A DNA stretch of 64,000 nt from Neoscytalidium dimidiatum. Taxonomy: Eukaryota; Ascomycota; Dothideomycetes; Botryosphaeriales; Botryosphaeriaceae. The notes under the pieces were generated by a model. It saw only the letters and a list, made by a program, of their open reading frames with translations. It was not told the origin of the DNA and did not search any database. The DNA lies in NCBI GenBank assembly GCA_037367355.1, contig CM074702.1:1550001-1614000 (forward strand), written 5' to 3'. Below are positions 23,152 to 33,312 of the stretch, piece after piece; position 1 is the stretch's first letter, and each line of letters opens with the position of its first letter. Position numbers and translations under genes: made by a program.

Positions 23152-24588
23152 CTAGTCGCGGCTAACAGTGGGATCCCAAGCGCACGGTTCATACACACCG
23201 GTATCCAACGTCTTCATATCCTCAGCATCGAGTTCGAAGTCATAGATGTTCGCATTCTCCTCAATGCGAGACATGGTGACCGTCTTGGGTAGAATCACGA
23301 ATCCCTGGACGAGATCAGTCTTCAACTCCCCCACGCAAGATGAAGTACGTACCTTCTGCAGGCTCCACCTCAGCAAGACTTGCGCAGCAGTCTTTCCATG
23401 TTTCTTGGTCAGAGGGACCAAAAGTGGGTCATTGTTCTTCGTCGCGCGCACAAGCGGAGAGTAGGCCTACCAGAGATGTTAATCCAAGTCTTACGCACAT
23501 ACACCATATGTGCTTCATCACTTACTTCTAGCAAGACACCTCGCTGCCGGCACCACTGCACAATGTCCTCTCTCGCGCACCATGGGTGCAGCTCAACCTG
23601 GTTACACTCAGCACACCGCCTTTGCCCTTGCCCTCCTTCGCTTCCTGCTCCTTGATCCACGCCTCCAGTTCTTCCAGATGGTGCACGCCATAGTTGCTGA
23701 CCCCGATGTTCCTCACTTTTCCTGCCTCCACCGCCTCCACCAGCGCCTTCCAAGCGCCCAGACGAGCCTCGCGCCCGCCGTATGGAGCATGGAGCAAGTA
23801 CAAGTCGATGTACTCGAGACCGGTCTCGTCCAGGGTTGCGTCGACGGCCGCGCGCGCCGAGTCATACGACATGCTCCTGGGCGCTACTTTGGACGTGAAG
23901 AAGAGGGAGGAGCGCGGGACACCCGAGGCCAACAGGCCGGCGGCCGAAGCCTTCTCATTGCGGTATGCTCGGGCCGAGTCGACCTAATCGATGTCACTCC
24001 TCGTGCCCGACGTGCCTTGGGAGGAACGGGGGGGTTTTTACATGGCGGTAGCCAACGCTGATGGCGCGTTTGACAAGCTCGGTCGCTTCGGCGGCGGGTC
24101 TTGTGGTAGCTTAGTATCTGATATTAAGTTTCCTTTTGGGTGATGCGCGCAGGTTCTGCCTTACGTCTGATATACCTGCAAGATCGTTAATACTGAAGAT
24201 GGAAAGATATTACAACGTCGAGCTGTAACACAATGACTGTCGCACGGACGTAACGCAGAACCAACTAAAAGAAGAGGGGAAAGGGAGCATGCGTTGCGCA
24301 GTCACGCTGAATTGTGCGTGGACACAATGTGCCTGGCCTGGTGGTTCTTAATGATGAAGCTTTGGCCCCGATATGTAAAAATCCTGCAAATTTGCCCAAA
24401 TTCAAAGGGACTAGTCGACTTACACCAAATCCTAGAACTGGAATCTCGTATCCCGAGTTCATCCGCTGAGTTGTGTTGATATCGAGCTTCCCTTCGGTGG
24501 CCATTTTCACTGATGTCGTAATGAAGTTCCTCCTCGACGTAGTGCCTAGATGCCTCTGCAAGGTGAGCAACCTTCTCAGCGAGTTCAT
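23152..24588 (-). pseudogene. Aldo-keto reductase, interrupted by a 1-nt deletion (or assembly error)
   Basis: NADPH-dependent aldo-keto reductase. Exons are 24588-24424, 24175-24165 (11 nt), 24099-24042, 23983-23526, 23466-23353 and 23304-23152. Splicing across the micro-exon gives IPVLGFGVYQTPAAEATELV, the exact family N-terminus. The catalytic tetrad is visible: Asp and Tyr in HVDSARAYRNE, Lys in SLFFTSKV, His in LYLLHAPYG. NIGVSNYGVHHLEEL and NQVELHPW follow. Between GKGGVLS and NQVELHPW one base is missing at about 23604, so the frame changes inside the exon without any usable intron. Downstream the frame is again good (EAYSPLVR, AQVLLRWSLQK, ILPKTVTMSRIEENANIYDF). If real, the break truncates the protein after the catalytic core and removes the cofactor-binding C-terminus. 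The start at 24588 gives a basic, Ser/Thr-rich leader that could target mitochondria; 24504 is an alternative. If the base is a sequencing slip, the enzyme is about 319 aa and intact. Confidence 0.8.
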
Positions 24589-25071
24589 ACCGGAGGGCAA
24601 TGATGGACCTTGATTATTGAGCCGACAGCGCTGTGCTGGCTGTTGAATAATCCAATGGACGGAGATAGCGGGGGTTTTTTGATGATGGCTTACAGATGAC
24701 AAGGTCGAGGTGACGCAACAGCATTCGGCCAAACCCCGCTTATCCCCGGCGGGAGGGAGGGGAAACGGAGCCCCCCAAGCACCACCTGCAGACGGGAGAT
24801 CGGCTTTGCAGTCAACGGCGCTTAAACCGCTTGCTACCGACGGCATGTCGGCGGATTGCTCAAATATTCGGGTACTTCATTTAGCTACCATCACATGTAA
24901 TCATTTAATTGGTCTGGCCTTCTTTCTAGAGTTGCCAAGCGCAAGTTATCCGATCGCCAGACTGTAATCCTCAGAACCAAATCATTGACCGAGTACGCCA
25001 AGCCGAGCCCGAATCACCGAGTTACATACAGAAACTGCGGAACCAAAATGAAATGCCGTTAGTCGATCCGG
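24589..25071. other. Short intergenic region
   Basis: About 480 bp upstream of the aldo-keto reductase and downstream of the KDEL-receptor gene. An upstream in-frame extension of the reductase frame (to 24846) begins with an ATG but has no family support. Confidence 0.4.
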
Positions 25072-26227
25072 TTAATCCCGCTCCTCCCTCCATTCTGCGC
25101 CGTTGCTAACGCCGCTAGCGTGCTCGTCCGCAGGCTTTTGGCCAGGCTTTGTGCCAAGATCGCCCTCATCTTCACTGTCGTCCTCAAATGCTTCAGGTGC
25201 CGTGAGAGGCTGTGATGCCTGTCCGTTCTCACGACCCAACACACCATCATCTGCCGATACCGATATCCCACGAGCTCCCCACTTGTTGTTTCTTGGCCTG
25301 TTCTCCTGCGGCGAAGGCACGTCTCCATCTTCCACATCGTAATCGAAGTCGTCGCGGTCCGCATCTGTGCTCTTGCGCCCAAGCACGCGCCCGACAAACC
25401 AGCTCCTGCTCAGATCGTCGCTATCAACGACACCGCCACCCCGCAGCTTCACGCGCTGCCTCGTCCAGTATACCCATGCGAAGTCGATGTACAGAGCGGT
25501 CTGGAGGATGCCAAAGATGGTACGAATGGGATCGAAGTTGTGTTCGGGACCAAAGCCGCGGACGAGCCAGTTGAGAATGTAGAACCCGCGGTAGGAGCCA
25601 AGTGTGACGAGGTAGAAGGAATCGATTACGGTGGGCACGTTGGTCTGACGGAGCAGGAGCAGCTGTGGCAGAACGGCGACGGATTCAAGGATGATGGAGA
25701 AAGTCCACAAGTTCTGGACGGCGACTTCGTCAGCGAGTCCCATTGTCGAGACGGCTTGTCGGAGAGACTTACCTCACCAAAGGTGAAGGGGTGCCACTTG
25801 TGGAAGATTCCCGTCATGATCGGGGTCAAAACCAAGCTCCCGAGGGTGGCATACCCGCCCAGCTTCATGGCCTTTTCCTTCTCCCTTGTGCGCGCAAAAA
25901 CCCGAGTCATGATGAAGACGATGTATGCCGAAGTGGTGATGAAGTAGATCTTAAGGACGAAATTCCACCATCGGTGCCAGTCGCCAAACGGGGATGTGTA
26001 GAAGAGATCGATGTAGCGGGTACAAAAGACAACAACGTAGAGGACCTGGGTCAGAAGCGAAACACCTGCGGCGGAGCGCGATGTCAGCGAGCATGCGGCA
26101 AGCGGATGAAGAAAGGCGGCGTACCTTCAGCACTCCGGTTCGAGTGGATGACGGCGATGAGAATCATGTGCGAGATGGCATGGGACAAATCGCCCAGGAT
26201 GCGGAAGATGTTGAAGTTGAACGCCAT
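25072..26227 (-). CDS. erd2: ER lumen protein-retaining receptor (ERD2/KDEL receptor) with long acidic tail
   Basis: Seven-TM receptor that returns HDEL/KDEL proteins from Golgi to ER. Exons are 26227-26125, 26065-25773 and 25713-25072, giving 345 aa. It opens MAFNFNIFRILGDLSHAISH, the usual ERD2 start. Then come SLLTQVLYVVVFCTRYIDLF, NFVLKIYFITTSAYIVFIM, HPFTFGE joined to NLWTFSIILESVAVLPQLLL, and LGSYRGFYILNWLVR. The second junction uses an acceptor after GTCCAG; an earlier AG would break the frame. Typical ERD2 is about 215-220 aa. Here the last TM (about residue 226) is followed by about 120 hydrophilic residues rich in Asp, Glu, Arg and Ser, facing the cytosol by analogy. The extension may carry sorting information, but no classic COPI dilysine is at the very end (the tail ends EWREERD). 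Confidence 0.9.
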
Positions 26228-27149
26228 GATGGGAACGGCGCGAGGCCAGGGGAGACGGGAGGTGGATGGCGGAGCTTCAGTGGTAATAGGAGCAGCTCAT
26301 AACAGAGCTAAGAACAGAGATGGAGCGCCAGGCTGGATGTTCGATGGAGGTCGAGGTCATCTGCATGGCTGAGCTCGAGCTGCCGGCCAGCTTGCGTCAA
26401 CGCGCGGTCAGGGTCTGTGTTATGTCAGCAGCAGCGCCAAGCCACAATGCCCGGGCTGCGAGGCTGCGCTGCAGGTCCGCTGCGCACCACAAGGCAATTA
26501 GCCTCAGCCCTCCCGGCGCCCATCATGCCGGGCCTCTCCCCCTCTCCCACATCAGCACACCCTCCGTCTGTGCTGAAAGCATCCAATGTATCCAAACAGA
26601 TGCGGCTATGCGGCATCCACCGTATATACGAGCACGCCTGGCAGCCCCACAACTGCCGATCGACTCTTCAGCCTCCTGAACTCTGCCAAGCCGTCTGGTA
26701 TCCGCTGCTGCCGGTCGTCGGTCGTGCTCCAAGCCGCCTGCATCTGGCCGCTCACGCTCCTCCGCGCGCCAGCCTGGTTGCGACGCCATGTCCGTCATGT
26801 GTAGATGATTGTCGAGAGGCTCCCCGCCTGGCAGCAGGCTAGCCGTTGCTCCCGCTGCTGAAATAGATGAAGCCGAGTGCAGCCATTGTTTCACGACCCC
26901 GGCCTCACCAATCAACTCATGAAACAAATCTCCGGGGCCCACTCCCTCCCGCCTACTGAGCAGATCCTATAAGATGAGTCCGCTGTCGCAGGCCGACGCT
27001 TTTGACATGTTAGGAAGCCTTCCTTTGTTCTTGTACGTGAATTGTCTCTTCTTGGGAGTATTGTATACTCTTTTCGTTCATTAGCCTGGTTGCTTCTCCA
27101 CCTTCTCTATACTATCAAACGAAACAAATTTTGCTTCGCCACATTCGCT
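26228..27149. other. Divergent promoter region between ERD2-like and GH12 genes
   Basis: About 0.9 kb shared upstream region. No gene is supported. A TATAAG-like word lies near 26969-26974, some 180 bp before the GH12 ATG, followed by pyrimidine-rich leader sequence. Confidence 0.45.
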
Positions 27150-28638
27150 ATGCCTTCGTTCAGGTCTTCATCCATCCAGGCGATGCTCGCCCTTGCCGCA
27201 TCGACCTCTGCCCTTCCCACCTTCTCCTCGATGCAGAAACGTCAGAACTCTCAAGCTCCCACCAACCTGTGCGGCATGCCTGATGACTCGCTGATCCTTT
27301 CGGGAACGCCCTGGATTGTCTACAATATGATGTACAACTCAGGCCAGATCGAGGGAAGTGCCTGCACGGGATATGTCGGTACCACCACCGACAGCAGCGG
27401 CAACCAGGCCGTCAAGTGGAACAGCACCTGGAACATTGAATATGTCCAGGCCACCGACAACGTCCCCAAGGGTTACTCATTCGTCGGCCTTACCCAGAAT
27501 CTGGAGAACCGCATCAGCGACATTGGTTCCATCCCCACTACCTACGAGTGGACCAGGACGAACACCACCGCCTACAAAGGCAACGTCTGCTACGACTTCA
27601 TGACCTCCGACACCAAAGGTGATTCCACCAGCTCCAAGGCCCAGGAACTGATGCTCTGGCTGCAGTACGAAGGTGGTCAGTTGCCCATTGGCTGGACTGA
27701 CGGCGCTGTCGCTACCATTAGCGACCTGTACGGAACCTCTTGGAAGCTTTACCAGGGTGTCAACGAGGACACCGGCATCACTGTCAGCAGTTTGCTTCCT
27801 GACAAGCAGTTCACTGGCTCTTTCACCGGTGACATCAAGGACTGGCTTCTGGCCCTCGTCAAGCAGGGTCTCTTCACTGAGAGCACCTACGTGAATGTTG
27901 GCAACGCAGGAAGTAAAAGATACCACTTATCTCTACCCGCGGTTCTCTACTGACCACGCGATTGCAGCCGAGCCCTTCTACGGCGATGCCGTTCTTGACG
28001 CTACCCTCGCCCTCCAGGTCAACCTTGGATCCGATACCACCGCCGAGACTGCTAGCTCGTCTGTTGCCCCCATTTCTTCTGTGACCCCCACCAGCACTGC
28101 TTCCCCTTCCTCCACCGATGCCCTCGCCCCCGCCGAAGCACCCGCTTCTACTCAGGCGTCCGCGTCATCTGCCCCAGTTACAAGTCCCTCTTCCAGCGCC
28201 GTGACCTTCGTGCTCCCTTCTTCCAGTAGCACCATCACCGTAGAGTCCACCGAGCTGTCCACAACCCCGGCAGCCGTCTCCTCCGCTGCCGACGGTGCGG
28301 CCGCAGCCTCATCTTCCTCCTCATCCGCCGAGGCGCCCGCCTCCTACACCACCCTCACGGCCACTCCATCTCCGATCGCCTCTGAGCCAACCAATTCCGC
28401 GATAAGCACCCCAGCCATCCCTGCCACCCCCAGCGCTGCTGACACCCCCGCCTTCCCCACAGGTAATTACGGTTTCCCTACAACCCCAGGATTCACCGGC
28501 TTCGGCAACGGTCCCGCCCCCACTCCCAGCTTCGGCGCTGGGTTCTCTGGCGAACAGGGCCAAGGGCAAGGCCAGGGCCTCGCTCCCGGAGAGGGCGAAG
28601 AAGAGGGTCCTTGTGCGGTTGAGTACATTTACGTTTGA
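27150..28638 (+). CDS. Secreted GH12 endo-beta-1,4-glucanase / xyloglucanase with Ser/Thr-rich tail
   Basis: Hydrolyses beta-1,4-glucan or xyloglucan in plant cell walls. Exons are 27150-27912 and 27968-28638, giving 477 aa. The intron starts GTAAAA and ends TTGCAG, and joins GNAG to TEPFYGDAVLDATLALQVNL. A signal peptide (about residues 1-22) is followed by a KR Kex2-like site (MQKRQ). The GH12 fold shows NLCGMPDDSLILSGTPWIVY, WNIEYVQ, KAQELMLWLQYEGGQLPIGW (nucleophile Glu in QELM) and the acid/base Glu in GTEPFYG. The catalytic domain ends near residue 275. After it come about 200 residues of Ser/Thr/Ala/Pro-rich sequence, then a Gly/Gln repeat and a terminal EEGPCAVEYIYV. No CBM1 is visible. 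The tail is probably O-glycosylated and could tether the enzyme to the wall, which is inference. I chose the ATG at 27150 because an upstream ATG (27042) would precede the signal peptide with 36 unrelated residues. Confidence 0.93.
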
Positions 28639-29777
28639 GAGAGAGATTGAGAAAGCGAGAGGAAATAGGCGATTGTGGAGGGGTAACGAAAGAAATGGAG
28701 TGAGGAAAGGTGTGGAGCTCGAGCAGGCAGTAGCATGATGACGAAAGCATTTCACTTCCTTCGCCGAAATCTGAGCGGTCAGGACTGCTGTATTCTCGTT
28801 TTTCTGCTATTGATTCTTCGTCCCTTGTACGGATCTTATGAGAGTTTCATGAAGGGAGATACAAGTGGAGCACGAGAAGATCAGCGCTGCTCTTAGCTTT
28901 TTTGTGGTCATTCGATTCTTGTCTTAACACTATACTGTTAGTAACTTCCCCCGTAAATCTCTTCTACCTGAGTTCGCCAATACGCGAAATCCATCGTGTA
29001 TCATGTTCATCTCACTCCGAACTTCTGAGGCGGATCCACCAATAATGCGAAAAGAGATCGAAAATCGTCTTTACATGATTGAAGAAATGCTTACAACTAC
29101 CTAGCTTCTAATCCAACAATCTCGGCCCTGTCACGTTCACAACTGCATGGCCACCGCCGTTCTCACCCAGTCCAATCTTCTCCTGTCCTCACTCACGCGG
29201 CCCTCCGCCTCTTCCCCCTCTTCAACAAAAGTCCTTCCTCCACTAGACGCCAGGCCGTCAAAAACGCCAGGGTATCTCTTCGACCAAACAGAAAAAAAGA
29301 ACATACGTATAAAAAGAAAAAAGCCTACTTCCCCTCTATTTACAGTGCAAAAAATAGCAAGAGTCCAAAAACCCCGGTATTGATGAACGACAGTCATGAA
29401 TGCGTAAAAGTATGCTCCCAAAGGGAAAGGTGCCTCCAATGTGAAGAAGAAGGAAACGTAAACGCCTTCCTTCATGAGATCTAAGAAAAGTCGTGCTCGA
29501 AGACCGCTGACGACGGGAGGGGCAGAAGAACAAGCGAGTGCGGATGACGAAGATGACGGCCTGGCCCTGTTATCAACACAGATCAAGGAGAAGAAAAAAA
29601 AAGTAAAAGGGTCGTTTGAAAGAGTTCGAGATGAAGGGAAGAAGTGAAAGAAAAAGTGGGGGTAAGTCGGTTGGCCGACTTTCTGCTGCTTTCTTGCGCG
29701 GACCTGTCCTCTAACAGCCATTCGCGTCCAGAAGCTGTGGAAAAGGCCTGCAGAAAAAGCGAAGATCAAGCGTCTTC
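28639..29777. other. Convergent intergenic region
   Basis: Contains the 3' ends of the GH12 gene and of the beta-propeller gene. A minus-strand frame (29137-29793) is Phe- and Ser-rich and is read through poly-A/T runs. I regard it as 3' untranslated sequence. Confidence 0.45.
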
Positions 29778-32687
29778 TTACATGACCACGCATCTCAATC
29801 TCCTCATCCCCTCCCTCATTCGGTCTCGGTCCCGGACGTCTTTTTCCTTCTCGCGCGCATTGATCTCCGCTAGGTTCGGCGCGCTGCTGGCCCGTCGCCC
29901 GCTTGAACTCCCGGAATTTGTGCTTCTTATAGTAGCTAGCCGGGAGAGGTTCGCTCGATCACGCATGCTTCGGCGGCCTGCTGTATTGTTGCGAGTCCTA
30001 CGCACGTCATCTGCGCTTTGTGCAGCGCGTTGGTTGAGGCCAATAGCACCAAGAGCGGCGCGCGGAGGCCCAGGAGTAGGGACGCTATCGCGGCGACGCA
30101 GGGCCGCCATTTGAGTTTCGCTTGGGGAAGGCGGTTCCCGAGCGTTATTATGCTGCGGTGGTTGCAACCGTAACATACCTGCGTGGGCTTGATAGGCGGA
30201 CGGTTCAGAGTTTACGGAGAGATATTGTTGAGGCTGAGGATAAGAAAGGTTTGTAGAAGCCGAGACTTGCGTGAACTGAAAGTGCGCTTGAGTGGGAGGA
30301 GGTGAGGTTGATGGTCGGGTCGGACTAGTGTGATGACGTGAGGCTAAGGGCCGAGCCGAACGAGTCGAGGGATGAGAATAGCGGGAGGATGCGCTAGGTT
30401 GAGAGACTGGATGAGCTGAGTGTGGTTGAGTTTGAGAGCGAGGTAGGAAAGAAGATGAAAGTCCAGTGTCCTCTCTCTCTGGAGGAGCTGAGCGGTTGAA
30501 GGTATCTGCGACCGCGCTCTGTGAGATTGTAGGGATTTGGAGTCGAGGGAGTGATGTGTGCTGCGCTGGTGGAGATTGTGGTATTGGTGGGAGAGTAACG
30601 CCCATTGGATGGCTGAGACTGATACTCATCGCTCCCGGGCCAGGAGGGTCTGCATTTTCAGTGTATGGTGGTGGAGGAGGTACCCAGTTATCTGCATCGC
30701 TCTCATGGGGTATTTCACGAAGGCCATCAGCACGTCGGTACTCTAAAGGCTGCCCTGGAAGTGCACGTAGGTGCCTGCGATTCGCTGGAGCAACTGCTGC
30801 TACGGTCGCGGCTCTGTTTAGTGAGACTTGTGACCGAGGTTGACCATGGGAATAAGGCTCCTCGAATGCGGCCTGGGACTCCTCATCATGAACATGAGCA
30901 CTCAGCGGGCTGGGCACTCGATTGCGGGTGTTCGAAACCGGACTGCTGGTAGTCGACGAGCGGAGTAAGCTGTTCCTCGCTGCTGCTCGGGCTGCCTCCC
31001 CTCTCCTCTGCGCCACAGTTCGACTTCGTACAAGCTCGACTTCCCTTTCAAAATCGATGTCATCCTCTGGCAACTTCTCGCCTGGAAGAGTCTCATCCAG
31101 GTCAATCTCTATCTTCTCTGTCCTTTCGGGATGTCCGTAAAGGTCTGGGCTTTGGCTGAAGTCAAAATCCATCATGATCAAAATACCGGTTGTCTTTGCT
31201 GTTTCTCCAGGCATAATTGGGGTATCGGGAGTCGTGTTCCACACGACATTGCCAACGGCGAGTAGTCTCTCCGTGTTTTCCATTGCATGCCCTGAGAGCC
31301 AGCGCATGGCAGATATGTCCTGTGAAGATGTATCTTCAGGTCTTTGGACGGATATGCAAGCGCAGGGTGCAACGGGGGTGTGGTGCTCTGAATGTTGCCT
31401 TAGATCTCTGTACACCGCAGCATTAGATTCATAGCCGTCCGGTAACCTATACAGCCAGATGGAGTTTGAATCCTGCTGCTTGACGGCGACAGCAACATGA
31501 TCAGCACCTGGGGAAACAGTAGGGAGAGCGTCTTCCAGAGATTCGGCTCTCATGAATCGACCGACCTCTGGGGGAGGTTCCTTCGTTTCCACAAATTGCA
31601 CGCCAGCAAGATCATAGATACCCCACGAGTCTTCCTCGGCATCAAAAGCAAACAGTTCATTGACCTGGCCAGTGAGGGTATCCGGAAGCAACAGCGCCTG
31701 TTTCGCCGTGACGGCCTTTTCAGGAAAGAGGATTTGGCGGGTCCAAGCAACATGACATTCCTGCGAAATCAATTCGCCGTCCTCGGTGAAGGGACCGTCG
31801 AAGGCGCCGTGGACCGAGAAGACGGTAGTGGCACGTGGAAGCCTTGCAGATGTGGTGGCGAGCAATGTACGTCCATCATCCGAGAAAGAAAGGTAATCCA
31901 TAGGGTCGCAGTTCACAGATCGCCGGTCATTCTCGGAGGCCTTTTCGGCCAATGAAACGAGCTCGATTCCGTATTGGTAACCAGTAGCGAGGACCATACC
32001 GTCTGGAGAAAGGGCGATTGTGTTCGCATCGATGGTGAGGATCACGCTCTTTACCTTCTCAAGGCCGTGCGAGTCGCCGTCCTGCAGCCTGTAAAGGTCG
32101 ACCTTGTGCGGTGTCGAGAGCACGGCGAGCAAGCTCCCGTCATCCAGAACTTCGATAGCTATGGGCTTGCGGCGAACCTCCAATGTCCTCATGAAAGTGC
32201 GCGGCAGCTTGTCGGCCTGGACGAGCCAGATGTTCTTGGTGCTGTACACGGCGATGATGCGGCCCTTGCGCGATATGGAGAAGCCAAAGGGCTGGGGCAA
32301 GGCTGAAGAAGTTGCCGTGTCAGAGACGAGATTGAGCAGGGTGATGGTCGGTCGTGGGTGCTGGGCCTGACGGGCGCGCACGGTGGCAGCATCCTTGGAG
32401 TCGGCATGGCTCATGTTCGACGCGTGCGAAGAGGTAGCCAGGGTGGAGAGAGCAGTGGATGCCACGCTGCGGGCGGTGGTGGCCGTGTAGCTGGCCGACG
32501 AGCGAGCGGCAGTCGACAGCGGCGGCGAAGGGGGCGTGTCGCGGTCGTGCAAAGGCTGCTCCGTGGGGCGGGGTGTCTCTTCTGGGACATTGTCGGGGAT
32601 GGAGGGCGGCGGCGGCGGCGGCGGCGGCAGCGGGCTGCTGTAGAGATCGTCTTCGTCGGCGTCGTCGCCGCGGGTTACGCGTTCCAT
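29778..32687 (-). CDS. Large beta-propeller-like protein with disordered C-half and C-terminal CaaX box
   Basis: Intronless gene of 969 aa, ATG at 32687. It begins with an acidic/polyproline stretch (DEDDLYSSPLPPPPPPPPS). Residues about 110-510 contain WD/NHL-like strands such as FGFSISRKGRIIAVYSTKNI, ALSPDGMVLATGYQYGIELV and YLSFSDDGRTLLATTSARLP, which suggests a beta-propeller. The remainder is Ser/Pro/Gln-rich and disordered, with a basic helical end (AEINAREKEKDVRDRDRMRE). The last residues are RRLRCVVM: Cys, two aliphatic residues and Met, preceded by a basic patch. That is a textbook farnesylation CaaX motif. I know of similar uncharacterised Pezizomycotina proteins but not of a function. 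A GTAAG with a TTCTGCAG 34 nt further on overlaps the stop, but the gap is too short for a normal intron, so I keep the stop at 29778. Confidence 0.85.
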   Translation of the reverse strand: MERVTRGDDADEDDLYSSPLPPPPPPPPSIPDNVPEETPRPTEQPLHDRDTPPSPPLSTAARSSASYTATTARSVASTALSTLATSSHASNMSHADSKDAATVRARQAQHPRPTITLLNLVSDTATSSALPQPFGFSISRKGRIIAVYSTKNIWLVQADKLPRTFMRTLEVRRKPIAIEVLDDGSLLAVLSTPHKVDLYRLQDGDSHGLEKVKSVILTIDANTIALSPDGMVLATGYQYGIELVSLAEKASENDRRSVNCDPMDYLSFSDDGRTLLATTSARLPRATTVFSVHGAFDGPFTEDGELISQECHVAWTRQILFPEKAVTAKQALLLPDTLTGQVNELFAFDAEEDSWGIYDLAGVQFVETKEPPPEVGRFMRAESLEDALPTVSPGADHVAVAVKQQDSNSIWLYRLPDGYESNAAVYRDLRQHSEHHTPVAPCACISVQRPEDTSSQDISAMRWLSGHAMENTERLLAVGNVVWNTTPDTPIMPGETAKTTGILIMMDFDFSQSPDLYGHPERTEKIEIDLDETLPGEKLPEDDIDFEREVELVRSRTVAQRRGEAARAAARNSLLRSSTTSSPVSNTRNRVPSPLSAHVHDEESQAAFEEPYSHGQPRSQVSLNRAATVAAVAPANRRHLRALPGQPLEYRRADGLREIPHESDADNWVPPPPPYTENADPPGPGAMSISLSHPMGVTLPPIPQSPPAQHTSLPRLQIPTISQSAVADTFNRSAPPEREDTGLSSSFLPRSQTQPHSAHPVSQPSASSRYSHPSTRSARPLASRHHTSPTRPSTSPPPTQAHFQFTQVSASTNLSYPQPQQYLSVNSEPSAYQAHAGMLRLQPPQHNNAREPPSPSETQMAALRRRDSVPTPGPPRAALGAIGLNQRAAQSADDVRRTRNNTAGRRSMRDRANLSRLATIRSTNSGSSSGRRASSAPNLAEINAREKEKDVRDRDRMREGMRRLRCVVM

Positions 32688-33284
32688 TGCGCATCAGCAG
32701 GGCATGCTGGCGGAGGCGGCTACAGCATGAAGGCTGCTTCTTGGGCGGGCGCGCAGGAGGAGGAGAAGGAGGCTCGCTCAAGGAATAGCATTATAGGGTG
32801 CGTCGGGTGGGATTAGACTGGACGGGCATGCGGCCAAGGGCAGGCCTCACTCGTGCACCAGCAACTGTGCCAGTGCGACTGTGGAGTCGCGGGCAGCGTG
32901 TGGGCCACTGCCCTGGCACCCTGGTCCCTCCAGCCCTAGCGGCCGCCTAAAAATAGGCCCTGCACGTGCGCGATACGAGAGCCCAGCAAATAATGCGAGC
33001 CCCTCGCCGCGCCCGCCCTCTCTATTCCAGCACGCCCATTTATCTATCCTGCGTCTCGCTTGATATCCCGCCTGACCCGAAAAATGCCTCCCACACCTGC
33101 CGCTGCAACCTCATCCTGCACCCGTCTGCGTGCTCTGCTCGTCCGCTGCCAACCCGCCCGACATAAAACGAGTCCCAATATCGCCCGAACCTCGCCCCTC
33201 GGCGCCACTGCATGCCTGCACCACCCGCCTGCCTATTGTCACCCTCCGCCCCGTTTCCGCCTCAGCAAGCTCCATTCGGACCAT

Positions 33285-33312
33285 GCAGCTCGCAGCTCGC
33301 AGCTCGCAGCTT
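33285..33312 (+). repeat. Four-copy 7-bp tandem repeat (GCAGCTC)
   Basis: Four consecutive units of GCAGCTC, the last with one change. Simple-sequence repeat in intergenic DNA. Confidence 0.8.

Noticed and set aside
29137..29793. Minus-strand frame of 218 codons downstream of the beta-propeller gene
   Set aside because: Rich in Phe from T runs, overlaps the stop of the upstream gene and has no motif; probably 3' untranslated region. A possible intron joining the two would be only 34 nt.
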